Shown here piece by piece: positions 1-7,422 of a DNA stretch of 9,075 bases. How positions within the stretch are numbered: position 1 is the stretch's first letter; each line of letters begins with the position of its first letter. The notes beneath the pieces were generated by a model that did not search any database, was not told where the DNA came from, and was given only the letters and a program-made list of their open reading frames with translations. Made by a program: the position numbers and the translations under genes. The DNA is from an uncultured Flavobacteriales bacterium (lineage in GTDB: Bacteria; Bacteroidota; Bacteroidia; Flavobacteriales; UBA7430), in the NCBI GenBank assembly GCA_913041775.1, contig CAJWJW010000048.1, positions 1 through 9,075 on the forward strand, given 5' to 3'.

Positions 1-24
1 TTCGCGAAATTAGATATATGTTAA
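1..24 (+). CDS. Possible C-terminal end of an upstream HisH-type glutaminase (partial)
   Basis: Frame 1 from the window edge reads F-A-K-L-D-I-C and then a TAA at 22-24, overlapping the ATG of the next gene by 7 nt. HisH and HisH2 proteins often end in a short helix of the kind NFxxL, and hisH2 is normally directly upstream of hisF2, so this could be the tail of that glutamine amidotransferase subunit. Seven codons cannot identify a protein. Frame 2 also has a stop, at 11-13, and could equally be the end of the upstream gene. The call rests on gene order and an overlapping stop only. Confidence 0.3.
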   Translation, partial: FAKLDIC

Positions 25-794
25 GATCAAGAATTATTCCTTGTTTATTAGTTCACAAAAAGGGATTAGTAAAAACAGTTAAATTCAAAGATTCAAAATA
101 TGTCGGAGACCCAATAAATGCAGTTAAAATATTTAATGAGAAAGAAGTAGACGAGTTGATTGTTTTAGATATTGACGCTACTAGAGATAAAAGAGGACCA
201 GATTTCACCTTAATTAGAAACCTTGCTGCTGAATGTAGAATGCCTTTTTGTTATGGAGGTGGTGTCACTACGGTTGCCCAGGCTAGAAAAATAATTAGTC
301 TTGGAGCTGAAAAAGTTGCATTATCATCAGCAGTTATTAATGATGTTTCTTTGTGTAGGGCTATAGGAAAAGCAGTTGGCGTACAAAGTGTAGTTGTAGT
401 TTTAGACGTTAAAAAGCGTAAGCTACTAGGAGGATATGATATCTTCACAAACAATGGTCAAGTAAAGTCTAAGAGAAGGTTCAAAGAGTTTGTTATTGAA
501 TTGAATCAGATCGGTGTAGGAGAAATTGTTGTCAATTCTATTGATAATGATGGTGTAATGGCAGGTTATGATATGGAGTTAGCAAGCTTAGTACGGGACT
601 TATGTGATATACCAATTACTATATTAGGTGGTGCAGGAACCTTAGATCATATCAAAAAATTAATTTCAAAATTCAAAGTAATTGGAGCTGCAGCGGGCAG
701 TCTCTTCGTATTTAAGGGGAAATATAAAGCGGTGTTAATAAATTACCCTAACAGAGAGGAAAAATTTCCATTATACAGTGATATTAGAAAATAA
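18..794 (+). CDS. hisF2: HisF2/WbuZ-type cyclase-like subunit for acetamidino sugar modification
   Basis: This 258-residue protein has the full (beta/alpha)8 layout of imidazole glycerol phosphate synthase HisF. It starts with RIIPCLLVHKKG, keeps K19, D51 (VLDID), D130 (VVLDV) and D176 (NSIDNDG), and has the phosphate-binding glycines YGGG (79-82) and GGAG (204-207). The catalytic Asp11 of histidine-pathway HisF (CLDV) is Leu11 here, which from memory is typical of the HisF2/AglZ/WbuZ branch found in polysaccharide loci. In Pseudomonas aeruginosa, HisH2 and HisF2 supply ammonia to the amidotransferase WbpG, which turns an acetamido group of a sugar into an acetamidino group. It is cytoplasmic. 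The next gene starts 4 nt after its stop, so the two are probably cotranscribed. The polysaccharide neighbours argue against a role in histidine synthesis; the exact sugar is unknown. Confidence 0.9.
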   Translation: MLRSRIIPCLLVHKKGLVKTVKFKDSKYVGDPINAVKIFNEKEVDELIVLDIDATRDKRGPDFTLIRNLAAECRMPFCYGGGVTTVAQARKIISLGAEKVALSSAVINDVSLCRAIGKAVGVQSVVVVLDVKKRKLLGGYDIFTNNGQVKSKRRFKEFVIELNQIGVGEIVVNSIDNDGVMAGYDMELASLVRDLCDIPITILGGAGTLDHIKKLISKFKVIGAAAGSLFVFKGKYKAVLINYPNREEKFPLYSDIRK

Positions 795-798
795 AACT

Positions 799-2922
799 AT
801 GAAACAAATTATACAAGATCTTCGCAAAGGGGACACCATTCTAGAAGAGGTGCCAGCGCCACAAGTGAAATCGGGTCAAGTTTTAATTCAAACTACGAGA
901 TCTCTAGTTTCTCTAGGAACTGAGCGGATGTTAGTTGAGTTCGGAAAGGCAAATTTCTTACAAAAAGCAAAACAACAACCAGATAAGGTTAAAGAAGTAT
1001 TCAATAAAATAAAAACAGATGGATTAAAGCCAACGATAAATGCGGTTTTTAATAAATTAGGACAACCCTTACCTCTTGGATATTGCAATGTAGGTAAAGT
1101 AATTGCTATAGGTAAAGGAGTTGAAGAGTTTACGGTTGGTGACCGTGTAGCTTCAAACGGAAATCATGCAGAATATGTTTCGATTCCTAAGAACTTAGTC
1201 TCTAAAATACCAGATAACGTCTCGGATGAGGATGCGGCATTTACTGTAATTGGTGCAATTGGCTTACAAGGTATTCGATTGATTAATCCAACATTTGGCG
1301 AAACTTTTGTTGTTGTTGGTTTGGGTTTAATAGGTTTAATTACAGCTCAGCTTTTAAAAGCAAATGGTTGTCGAGTAATCGGGTTTGACTTTGATCAAAG
1401 CAAAGTTGATTTAGCTACTTCTTTTGGGATTGATGCAGTTAATCCAGGAACTGGAGTTGATCAAGTAAAATACGTTAATTCTGTTACCAAAGATATTGGA
1501 GCTGATGGAGTAATAATTACGGCATCTAATAAGAGTAACGAAATTATTTCTCAATCAGCTAGTATGTCACGCAAACGTGGGCGTATAGTTTTGGTTGGTG
1601 TTATTGGCTTAGATATTAGCCGTGCAGACTTTTTCGCCAAAGAATTGACATTCCAGGTGTCATGTTCATACGGACCAGGTAGATATGATGAGAAATATGA
1701 GCAAAAAGGAGAAGATTACCCCATTGGTTTTGTTCGCTGGACTGAGAAAAGAAATTTTGAATCGGTCTTAGAAGCGATTTCATCAAAGAGTATAAATGTA
1801 AATGCATTAATTACTGAAAGAATTCCTTTAGCCGAATACGACAAGATTTATAATGATATGTCGGGTGCAAATTCAATTGCTTCAATATTGGAGTATCCAA
1901 CTAAATCAGACGAGCCTTCTAGAGTCGTTTCATTTGGAAATAATTCATATACTGGAACAAAAGGTGTTATTGGAATAGTCGGTGCAGGTAATTTTACCAG
2001 TGCCATGATTTTGCCTTCACTCAAGAAATGTGCAGCGTCAGTAAAGCATATCGCAAGCTCTGGAGGTTTGTCTGGCACTACAATGGCTAAAAAGTATGGG
2101 ATTTCTAATTCTACAACTGATTACAAATCGATACTTTCAGATTCTGAAGTTGATTTAGTGATGATTACTACACGTCATAATGCACATGCATCTATGGTTA
2201 AAGAGGCTTTGTTAGCTGGTAAACATGTTTTTGTTGAAAAACCTTTAGCGCTTAATTTAATTGAGCTTACTGAAGTTCTGGATGTATATAAGAAATCAGA
2301 TAAAACTATCACTGTTGGTTTCAATCGAAGATTTGCCCCCTTAGCATTAAAAATGAAAACTGTATTAGGTTCTAGTAATACTCCAATGAATATTATTGCA
2401 ACAATGAATGCTGGTTTCATTCCGCCAGAAGTATGGGTTCATGACATGGAAGTAGGCGGAGGAAGAATTATAGGAGAAGCGTGTCATTTTATTGATTTAT
2501 GTAATTATTTAACTGAATCGAAAGTAGTTGAAGTATGTATGAACGCTATGGGAGTTAATCCGAAGGAGAATATAGACAATGCATCTATACTTTTGAAATA
2601 TGCAAATGGTTCTAATGCAGTGATTAATTATTTCTCAAATGGCTCTAAAGCATATTCAAAAGAGCGTATAGAAGTATTTCATCAAGAGAGAACACTCATT
2701 ATGGACAATTGGCGTACGTTGAGTGGCTTTGGATTTAAAGGATTTAAAACGGCTAAAACAGCTCAAGATAAAGGGCATGCTCAACAATTTAAATTATTAG
2801 TTAAATCAGTTAAAAATGGAGGAGAAGCTATTGTCCCGATTGACGATATAATAAATAGCACTAAGGCTACTTTCGCAGCAATTGAGAGTATGAAAACTGG
2901 TACTTGGATAAAGGTTGATTAA
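799..2922 (+). CDS. Bi-domain oxidoreductase: MDR (alcohol dehydrogenase-like) fused to Gfo/Idh/MocA
   Basis: This 707-residue protein is a fusion of two NAD(P)-dependent dehydrogenase modules. Residues 1-365 resemble medium-chain alcohol dehydrogenases: a GroES-like part with GDRVA (114-118) and a Rossmann fold with GLGLIG (174-179). Residues 388-707 are Gfo/Idh/MocA-like, with GAGNFT (395-400), the EKP motif (480-482), GFNRRF (507-512) and GGGRIIGEACHFID (553-566) holding a conserved His563. Such fusions recur in Bacteroidota polysaccharide loci beside HisF2 and heparinase-like genes, and presumably oxidise, reduce or epimerise a nucleotide sugar; the substrate is not known. The MDR half has SLGTERM where catalytic-zinc enzymes carry Cys, so it is probably not a zinc enzyme. 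An in-frame GTG at 778 would overlap hisF2 and add 7 residues. The ATG at 799 is preferred because MKQIIQDL matches the usual family N-terminus as I recall it. Confidence 0.87.
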   Translation: MKQIIQDLRKGDTILEEVPAPQVKSGQVLIQTTRSLVSLGTERMLVEFGKANFLQKAKQQPDKVKEVFNKIKTDGLKPTINAVFNKLGQPLPLGYCNVGKVIAIGKGVEEFTVGDRVASNGNHAEYVSIPKNLVSKIPDNVSDEDAAFTVIGAIGLQGIRLINPTFGETFVVVGLGLIGLITAQLLKANGCRVIGFDFDQSKVDLATSFGIDAVNPGTGVDQVKYVNSVTKDIGADGVIITASNKSNEIISQSASMSRKRGRIVLVGVIGLDISRADFFAKELTFQVSCSYGPGRYDEKYEQKGEDYPIGFVRWTEKRNFESVLEAISSKSINVNALITERIPLAEYDKIYNDMSGANSIASILEYPTKSDEPSRVVSFGNNSYTGTKGVIGIVGAGNFTSAMILPSLKKCAASVKHIASSGGLSGTTMAKKYGISNSTTDYKSILSDSEVDLVMITTRHNAHASMVKEALLAGKHVFVEKPLALNLIELTEVLDVYKKSDKTITVGFNRRFAPLALKMKTVLGSSNTPMNIIATMNAGFIPPEVWVHDMEVGGGRIIGEACHFIDLCNYLTESKVVEVCMNAMGVNPKENIDNASILLKYANGSNAVINYFSNGSKAYSKERIEVFHQERTLIMDNWRTLSGFGFKGFKTAKTAQDKGHAQQFKLLVKSVKNGGEAIVPIDDIINSTKATFAAIESMKTGTWIKVD

Positions 2923-2971
2923 TAATTAGTATGTTGTATTCTTTTATTTTCCGTACTTAATAGAATAAACC

Positions 2972-4543
2972 TTGGAGAAACTTAAATTGTTATTGGTCAC
3001 ATTAAAACATGTGAAAGTAAAACAGATATTCTATCAGGTTTATTATCGTGCGTGTACCAAATCGAGATTGAAATTTAAAAAGAAGCATATTGTTTCTTAT
3101 GGTCTCGTTTTATTGAAAGGGATTAATCAGCCTAAATCATACATTGCTCGTAAAACGTTTTCATTTCTAAATATTACAACTTCTTTCGAAAGTATAGATT
3201 GGAATTACACTTTGCATGGTAAGTTGTGGACTTATAATTTGAATTATTTTGATTTTCTGAATCAGAAAGAAATATCGAAAGTAGAAGGTCTTATTCTATT
3301 ACAAGACTTTATTGCTAAAGGTACAGTTCTGAAGGACGCACTTGAACCTTATCCAACGTCTCTAAGAGTCATTAACTGGGTAAAATTTCTAAGTAAACAC
3401 AAAATCCAAGACCCTAAAATTGAATTATTTCTTCACAATGATTTGGAGAGACTTTCGCAGTCATTAGAATATCATCTTTTAGGCAATCATTTGTTAGAGA
3501 ACGGATTTGGTTTGCTTTTTGGTTCTTATTATTTTCAAGATGATAAAATTTACAAAAAAGCAGAAAAGATTCTTGTCAATGAATTAAAAGAACAGATACT
3601 AAATGATGGGGCTCATTTTGAGTTAAGTCCAATGTATCATCAAATCATATTATTTCGCTTATTAGACTGTTATAATTTGGTCATAAACAATACCTGGAAG
3701 AGTCAAGAATTGAATGTTCTTTTAGAGCAGACTGCAAAAAAAATGCTTGCTTGGTTGAAAGAGATTAGTTGGAATAATGGAGAGATACCTATGCTTAATG
3801 ACAGTTCTCTTGGAATTACACCGCAGACAAATGACTTATTCGAATATGCGGAAACCTTAGGTGTAGAGTCTCAGGTTTTACAACTTAACGTTTCGGGCTA
3901 TCGAAAATTTGATTCAAGAGCATTTGAAGTCGTTATGGATGTAGGTCAAATAGCTCCTTCATACCAACCGGGGCATTCACATGCCGATAGCTTGCAGTTT
4001 GTTCTTAATTATAAAGGAGTGCCAATTGTTGTTGACAGCGGTATTTCTACCTATGAGAAGAACGAAAGGAGACAATTAGAACGGTCTACAGAATCACACA
4101 ATACTGTTGTATTAAATAAAACAAACTCCTCTAATGTTTGGAGTGGTTTTCGTGTTGCTGAAAGAGCTTTTGTTCTTATTGAAGAAGATAATGATGCCTT
4201 TCTTAAAGCATCACATAACGGCTATCGTAAAATGGGCTTGACTCACAGAAGAGCTTTTAGTATGCAAGAGGGGTTTTTTAGTTTTCAAGACGATGTGATT
4301 TCAAAAAACAATAATGCGAATTTAGCCGAAGGACATTTACATTTCCATCCTAACTGTAGGATTAAAATAGTTCAGGATGGTGTTTTATTAAATGACAATG
4401 TATTAATTCAATTCAAAGGCCAAGATTCAGTTGAAATTAAAAGCTATCAATTTGCTGTTGGCTTTAACCACCTTGTTGAAGCTACAAAATGTATTTATAC
4501 TTTTAAAGATAAAGTAGTCGTTGAAGTAAAACCTTATATTTAA
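2972..4543 (+). CDS. Heparinase II/III-fold protein of a polysaccharide locus, TTG start
   Basis: This 523-residue protein has the alginate lyase/heparinase II/III layout. A helical toroid domain (about 70-300) carries GNHLLENG (171-178) and DGAHFELSPMYHQ (212-224). A beta-rich C-terminal domain contains YQPGHSHAD (331-339), VVDSGISTYE (353-362) and RSTESHNTVV (371-380). By analogy with Pedobacter heparinase II, His335 would match the catalytic His, and His337, Asp355 and His376 the zinc ligands. There is no signal peptide, unlike secreted lyases, so it should act in the cytoplasm or at the inner face of the membrane. Its job is unresolved: editing or cleaving the polymer, or an epimerase-like reaction. 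The start is TTG: an in-frame TAA lies at 2966-2968 and the first in-frame ATG is codon 221, inside the conserved core. It follows the previous gene by 49 nt and ends 12 nt before the next. Confidence 0.85.
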   Translation: MEKLKLLLVTLKHVKVKQIFYQVYYRACTKSRLKFKKKHIVSYGLVLLKGINQPKSYIARKTFSFLNITTSFESIDWNYTLHGKLWTYNLNYFDFLNQKEISKVEGLILLQDFIAKGTVLKDALEPYPTSLRVINWVKFLSKHKIQDPKIELFLHNDLERLSQSLEYHLLGNHLLENGFGLLFGSYYFQDDKIYKKAEKILVNELKEQILNDGAHFELSPMYHQIILFRLLDCYNLVINNTWKSQELNVLLEQTAKKMLAWLKEISWNNGEIPMLNDSSLGITPQTNDLFEYAETLGVESQVLQLNVSGYRKFDSRAFEVVMDVGQIAPSYQPGHSHADSLQFVLNYKGVPIVVDSGISTYEKNERRQLERSTESHNTVVLNKTNSSNVWSGFRVAERAFVLIEEDNDAFLKASHNGYRKMGLTHRRAFSMQEGFFSFQDDVISKNNNANLAEGHLHFHPNCRIKIVQDGVLLNDNVLIQFKGQDSVEIKSYQFAVGFNHLVEATKCIYTFKDKVVVEVKPYI

Positions 4544-4555
4544 TTTATATCACAT

Positions 4556-5776
4556 ATGAAATTACTTTTTATAACTGATAATTTCCCTCCTGAAGTTAAT
4601 GCTCCTGCCAATAGAACTTACGATCATTGTAAAGAATGGGTAAAGAACGGAACAGAAGTTACTGTTATTACTTGTGCACCCAATTTCCCAAAAGGAAAAG
4701 TTTACGATGGCTATAAAAACAAATGGAAGCAAGAAGAAATGATTGATGGCATTCGTGTAATTCGTGTTTGGTCTTATATAACGGCAAACGAAGGATTTCT
4801 TAAACGAATTTTAGATTACATTAGTTTTTCAGTTACTTCATTTCTTGCAGGATTATTTATTAAAACTGATATTATTGTTGCTACATCACCACAATTTTTC
4901 ACAGCTCTTTCGGGAAGATGGTTGAGCTTTTTTAAAAGAAAACCATGGATTTTTGAGGTAAGAGACTTATGGCCGGAATCGATAATTGCTGTAGGAGCAA
5001 TGGAACGTAACATAGCTATTCAATTATTTGAGTGGTTAGAAAAACGGTTGTATAAAAATGCAACTCGTATTGTAGTTGTTACTGATGCATTTAAGCAAAA
5101 GATTATAGAAAGAGGAATTGATGGTGCTAAAATAGTCATACATAAAAATGGAGCGAATCTAGACGTGTATAACCCTATTCCAAAAGATTCTGCATTAGTA
5201 AACAGCCTTAATCTTAAAGGTAAAAAGGTGTTTGCTTACATAGGAACCCACGGTATGGCACACGGTCTTGACTTTATTCTAAATAGTATTGTTGAGCTAC
5301 AGGAAAAAAAACCTGATTTCCACTTTTTATTTATTGGAGATGGTGCGGAACGAAAAAAACTTTTGGCATTAAATAAACAATTACAATTAACAAATACTAC
5401 TTTTGTTTCTTCTGTTCCGAAGTCTGAAATTGCTCGTTATTTATCAGTTATGGATGTCGCTTTAGTTAATTTAAGAAAAAGTGATACATTTAAAACGGTT
5501 ATTCCATCTAAAATATTTGAGGCTGCCGCTATGCATAAACCCATCTTACTTGGATTAGAAGGCGAAACAGAGGGAATCATAAAAAAATTCAATGCAGGAG
5601 TTTGTTTTGAACCAGAAAATAAAGCTGCATTTATACAATCAGCTATAAATATTGTTGGTTTAGAGTCATATATAGTATATCAAAATGGGTGTTCGAAATT
5701 AGCAAAGGCTTTTGATCGGAAAAAAATTGCTACTGCTATGCTATCAACAATTTCAGAATGCATTAAAACTAAGTAG
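4556..5776 (+). CDS. WbuB-like GT4 family glycosyltransferase
   Basis: This 406-residue retaining glycosyltransferase has the GT-B fold. The N-terminal domain opens with LFITDNFPPEVNAPANRTYD (4-23), then has NFPKGKVYDGY (43-53), IRVWSY (69-74) and EVRDLWPESIIAVG (134-147), all typical of the WbuB-like GT4 branch. The C-terminal domain has the glycine-rich FAYIGTHGMAHGLD (226-239), LFIGDGAE (258-265) and the sugar-nucleotide-binding IPSKIFEAAAMHKPILLG (316-333), including the usual family Glu322. A hydrophobic stretch at about 86-103 may attach it to the inner membrane. WbuB of E. coli O26 was described as an N-acetyl-L-fucosamine transferase, so a FucNAc-type donor is possible but cannot be read from sequence. 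It would add a sugar to the lipid-linked repeat unit. The ATG is 12 nt after the previous stop, so it is in the same operon. Confidence 0.88.
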   Translation: MKLLFITDNFPPEVNAPANRTYDHCKEWVKNGTEVTVITCAPNFPKGKVYDGYKNKWKQEEMIDGIRVIRVWSYITANEGFLKRILDYISFSVTSFLAGLFIKTDIIVATSPQFFTALSGRWLSFFKRKPWIFEVRDLWPESIIAVGAMERNIAIQLFEWLEKRLYKNATRIVVVTDAFKQKIIERGIDGAKIVIHKNGANLDVYNPIPKDSALVNSLNLKGKKVFAYIGTHGMAHGLDFILNSIVELQEKKPDFHFLFIGDGAERKKLLALNKQLQLTNTTFVSSVPKSEIARYLSVMDVALVNLRKSDTFKTVIPSKIFEAAAMHKPILLGLEGETEGIIKKFNAGVCFEPENKAAFIQSAINIVGLESYIVYQNGCSKLAKAFDRKKIATAMLSTISECIKTK

Positions 5777-5994
5777 AATATGAAAAACAGATACTTACAT
5801 ATGGATATCTTTCAATTATCAGAATAATTTTCCTTATCTACGTTAGATAGAGCGTATATATATATTATCTAAAAACTAAGCTTGGATTCTAGGCCTATTA
5901 TTCTGTTGCCTAAATCTAAATTGCTTTATTTTTTTGTATTAATGGATATAGTATATGTCAAGAAAATGATATTAATTATTAAACATAAAACTGC

Positions 5995-6016
5995 CTGTTT
6001 ACTTCACATTAAACAG
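5995..6016 (+). repeat. Inverted repeat before the WecA-like gene
   Basis: CTGTTTA (5995-6001) and TAAACAG (6010-6016) are a perfect 7-bp inverted repeat with an 8-nt loop, ending 20 nt before the ATG at 6037. No T-tract follows, so it is not a standard terminator. It lies in a 260-nt gap, the longest inside the cluster, which also holds the short AT-rich inverted repeat TATCTA-CGT-TAGATA at 5835-5849. I found no clear Bacteroidota -7 box (TAnnTTTG) in the gap. It could be a leader hairpin, an operator, or chance. Confidence 0.3.
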
Positions 6017-6036
6017 TTACTAAATCACTTTACACT

Positions 6037-7095
6037 ATGGAAACTCCAGTAATAATAAATGCTCTTATAATTTTCATACTAGCAATATCAGTAACAAGTA
6101 TTTGTGTTCCATTGGTTCTTAAATTAGCAATTAAGCGTAGGCTATTTGAAGAAGGTGGGGGGCGTCATGTTCATAAAGGCTTTGTTCCTAATTTAGGTGG
6201 TATAGCTATTTTTGTTGGTTTTGTTTTTTCTCAGGTATATTTTGTTCTTGATTACTATTCTACTACTGTTGTTTTAGAAGCTTATTTTTTACTTATATTC
6301 TCTATTACCCTCCTGTTTGTTTTAGGGTTAATGGATGATTTGGTTAATATAACACCTCGTTTAAAGTTTATAATTCAGTTATTAGTAGCCTTTATATTAA
6401 TATGGAAAGCAGATGTAAGGATAGAATCATTTCATGGTCTATTTGGTGTTGGATTACTCCCAGTTTGGGTTTCATATCTCTTTTCTATTTTGGTTATAAC
6501 CTTTATAGTGAATGCTTATAATCTAATTGATGGTATAGATAGTTTATCCTCCTCTGTAGGTATTTATATTTTGGGATGTTTTACATGTATCTTCTTTTTG
6601 AATGATGCTATTGCAGATTGTTTGTTGGCTTTTTCTGCAATTGGTGCTCTCCTAGGTTTCTGGCTTTATAATAAGCCTCCTGCAAGAATATTTATGGGAG
6701 ATTCTGGCACCTTAAGTATTGGTTTACTATTGGCTTATTTTGCTGTTAAAGTAGCAAACCTTCCTTTAGATAGTGAGAATACTTTTAATCCGGTATTTGC
6801 TATGGCTGTTATTGCTTATCCGGTAGTTGATACTTTTAGAGTGTTTATTGTACGGATTTATAATGGCTCTTCACCTTTTACTGCTGACCGAAATCATCTT
6901 CATCATGCCTTATTAGATTTAGGCTTTAGTCATGGGAAATCTACCGTTTTAATACTTTCGTTTAGCTTTTTTATAAGTGCAGTTGTATATGCTTTAAGAG
7001 CCTACCAGACTTTATCTTTCATTGTGTTTTTAGTTCTAGTATTATTTGTTATTCAAGGGCTATTTTACGCAGTACGATTAAAGACTAAGTCTTAG
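6037..7095 (+). CDS. WecA/MraY-family polyprenyl-phosphate sugar-1-phosphate transferase
   Basis: This 352-residue integral membrane enzyme transfers a sugar-1-phosphate from a UDP-sugar to undecaprenyl phosphate, the first step of repeat-unit assembly. About ten to eleven hydrophobic segments are visible, among them about 5-28, 55-70, 84-98, 112-124, 143-159, 195-211, 225-238, 305-320 and 327-346. Family motifs are VHKGFVPNLGGIAIF (45-59), the metal/diphosphate-binding DD (100-101), NAYNLIDGID (159-168), ARIFMGDSGT (216-225) and the cytoplasmic DRNHLHH (284-290). The HLHH motif and the length place it with WecA-like enzymes using UDP-GlcNAc or a related N-acetylamino sugar, not with peptidoglycan MraY. 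It is the last gene of the cluster, separated from its neighbour by 260 nt and followed by a strong terminator. The ATG at 6037 gives a normal N-terminus. The exact UDP-sugar is not determined. Confidence 0.9.
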   Translation: METPVIINALIIFILAISVTSICVPLVLKLAIKRRLFEEGGGRHVHKGFVPNLGGIAIFVGFVFSQVYFVLDYYSTTVVLEAYFLLIFSITLLFVLGLMDDLVNITPRLKFIIQLLVAFILIWKADVRIESFHGLFGVGLLPVWVSYLFSILVITFIVNAYNLIDGIDSLSSSVGIYILGCFTCIFFLNDAIADCLLAFSAIGALLGFWLYNKPPARIFMGDSGTLSIGLLLAYFAVKVANLPLDSENTFNPVFAMAVIAYPVVDTFRVFIVRIYNGSSPFTADRNHLHHALLDLGFSHGKSTVLILSFSFFISAVVYALRAYQTLSFIVFLVLVLFVIQGLFYAVRLKTKS

Positions 7096-7097
7096 TC
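7083..7097. repeat. Palindrome across the stop codon of the WecA-like gene
   Basis: GACTAAG-T-CTTAGTC is a perfect 7-bp inverted repeat around a single central base. It contains the TAG stop (7093-7095) of the WecA-like gene and lies 32 nt before the terminator hairpin. With so short a spacer it would form at most a 5-bp RNA hairpin, so it may be chance or a weak 3'-end structure. Confidence 0.3.
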
Positions 7098-7128
7098 ACC
7101 TAAAATTAATTTTCTTTTTTGATCATAT

Positions 7129-7154
7129 AACCCGGCCTATAGGTCGGGTTTTTT
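7129..7154 (+). terminator. Intrinsic terminator of the polysaccharide cluster
   Basis: AACCCGGCC (7129-7137) pairs with GGTCGGGTT (7142-7150) across a TATA loop: nine base pairs including one G-U. A run of six T follows immediately (7149-7154). It is 34 nt after the WecA-like stop codon and is the expected end of the + strand operon. No matching T-run exists on the other strand, so it acts in one direction. Confidence 0.92.
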
Positions 7155-7194
7155 AATTATCGTCACAAAATTTTCTTTTCCAAATAGTCTACAA

Positions 7195-7351
7195 TTTGAG
7201 ACCGGAAGTGTATTTCGGTCTATCCATGCTAGTTTAGCCACGGTTTTCGGAGTATGGGTGCCACTCAAAAAGAAAAGAATTGGGCATAAAGGAAATTTGA
7301 AAACTGCCCAACGTATCCTACGAGAAACCTCAGTAGGATAATTGGTTTTTT
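7195..7351 (+). ncRNA. Candidate structured RNA: four hairpins ending in a T-tract
   Basis: Four stems follow one another. AGACCGGAA (7199-7207) pairs with TTTCGGTCT (7213-7221). CCATGC (7224-7229) pairs with GTATGG (7252-7257). TTGGGCA (7280-7286) pairs with TGCCCAA (7305-7311). TATCCTACGAG (7314-7324) pairs with CTC-A-GTAGGATA (7329-7340) with one bulged A and an AAAC loop. TTTG (7195-7198) and CAAA (7266-7269) could close the first two into a branched unit. A T6 tract (7346-7351) lies 5 nt after the last stem, as at the end of a + strand transcript. I match it to no known RNA family and see no clear promoter. A dispersed intergenic repeat is an equally good explanation. Confidence 0.28.
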
Positions 7352-7422
7352 AACCTAGTCTTTAAGAACCTTTTGTCACAGTGTCTATTTTGACTTTTTA
7401 TTTCAAACTCAAAACTTTTTAA

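Noticed and set aside
18..794. Histidine biosynthesis hisF
   Set aside because: Asp11 is replaced by Leu, and the downstream neighbours are polysaccharide genes, not his genes.
778..798. GTG start at 778 for the bi-domain oxidoreductase
   Set aside because: It would add seven unconserved residues and overlap hisF2; the ATG at 799 gives the family-like N-terminus MKQIIQDL.
251..2420. Antisense ORFs of 63-81 codons inside the hisF2 and bi-domain oxidoreductase genes (251-454, 888-1088, 1616-1807, 1848-2078, 2175-2420)
   Set aside because: They lie wholly opposite well-supported conserved genes, have no family motifs and no start signals of their own; they are frame shadows.
4816..5013. Antisense ORF opposite the GT4 glycosyltransferase
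   Set aside because: It overlaps conserved GT4 motifs on the other strand and shows no features of a real protein.
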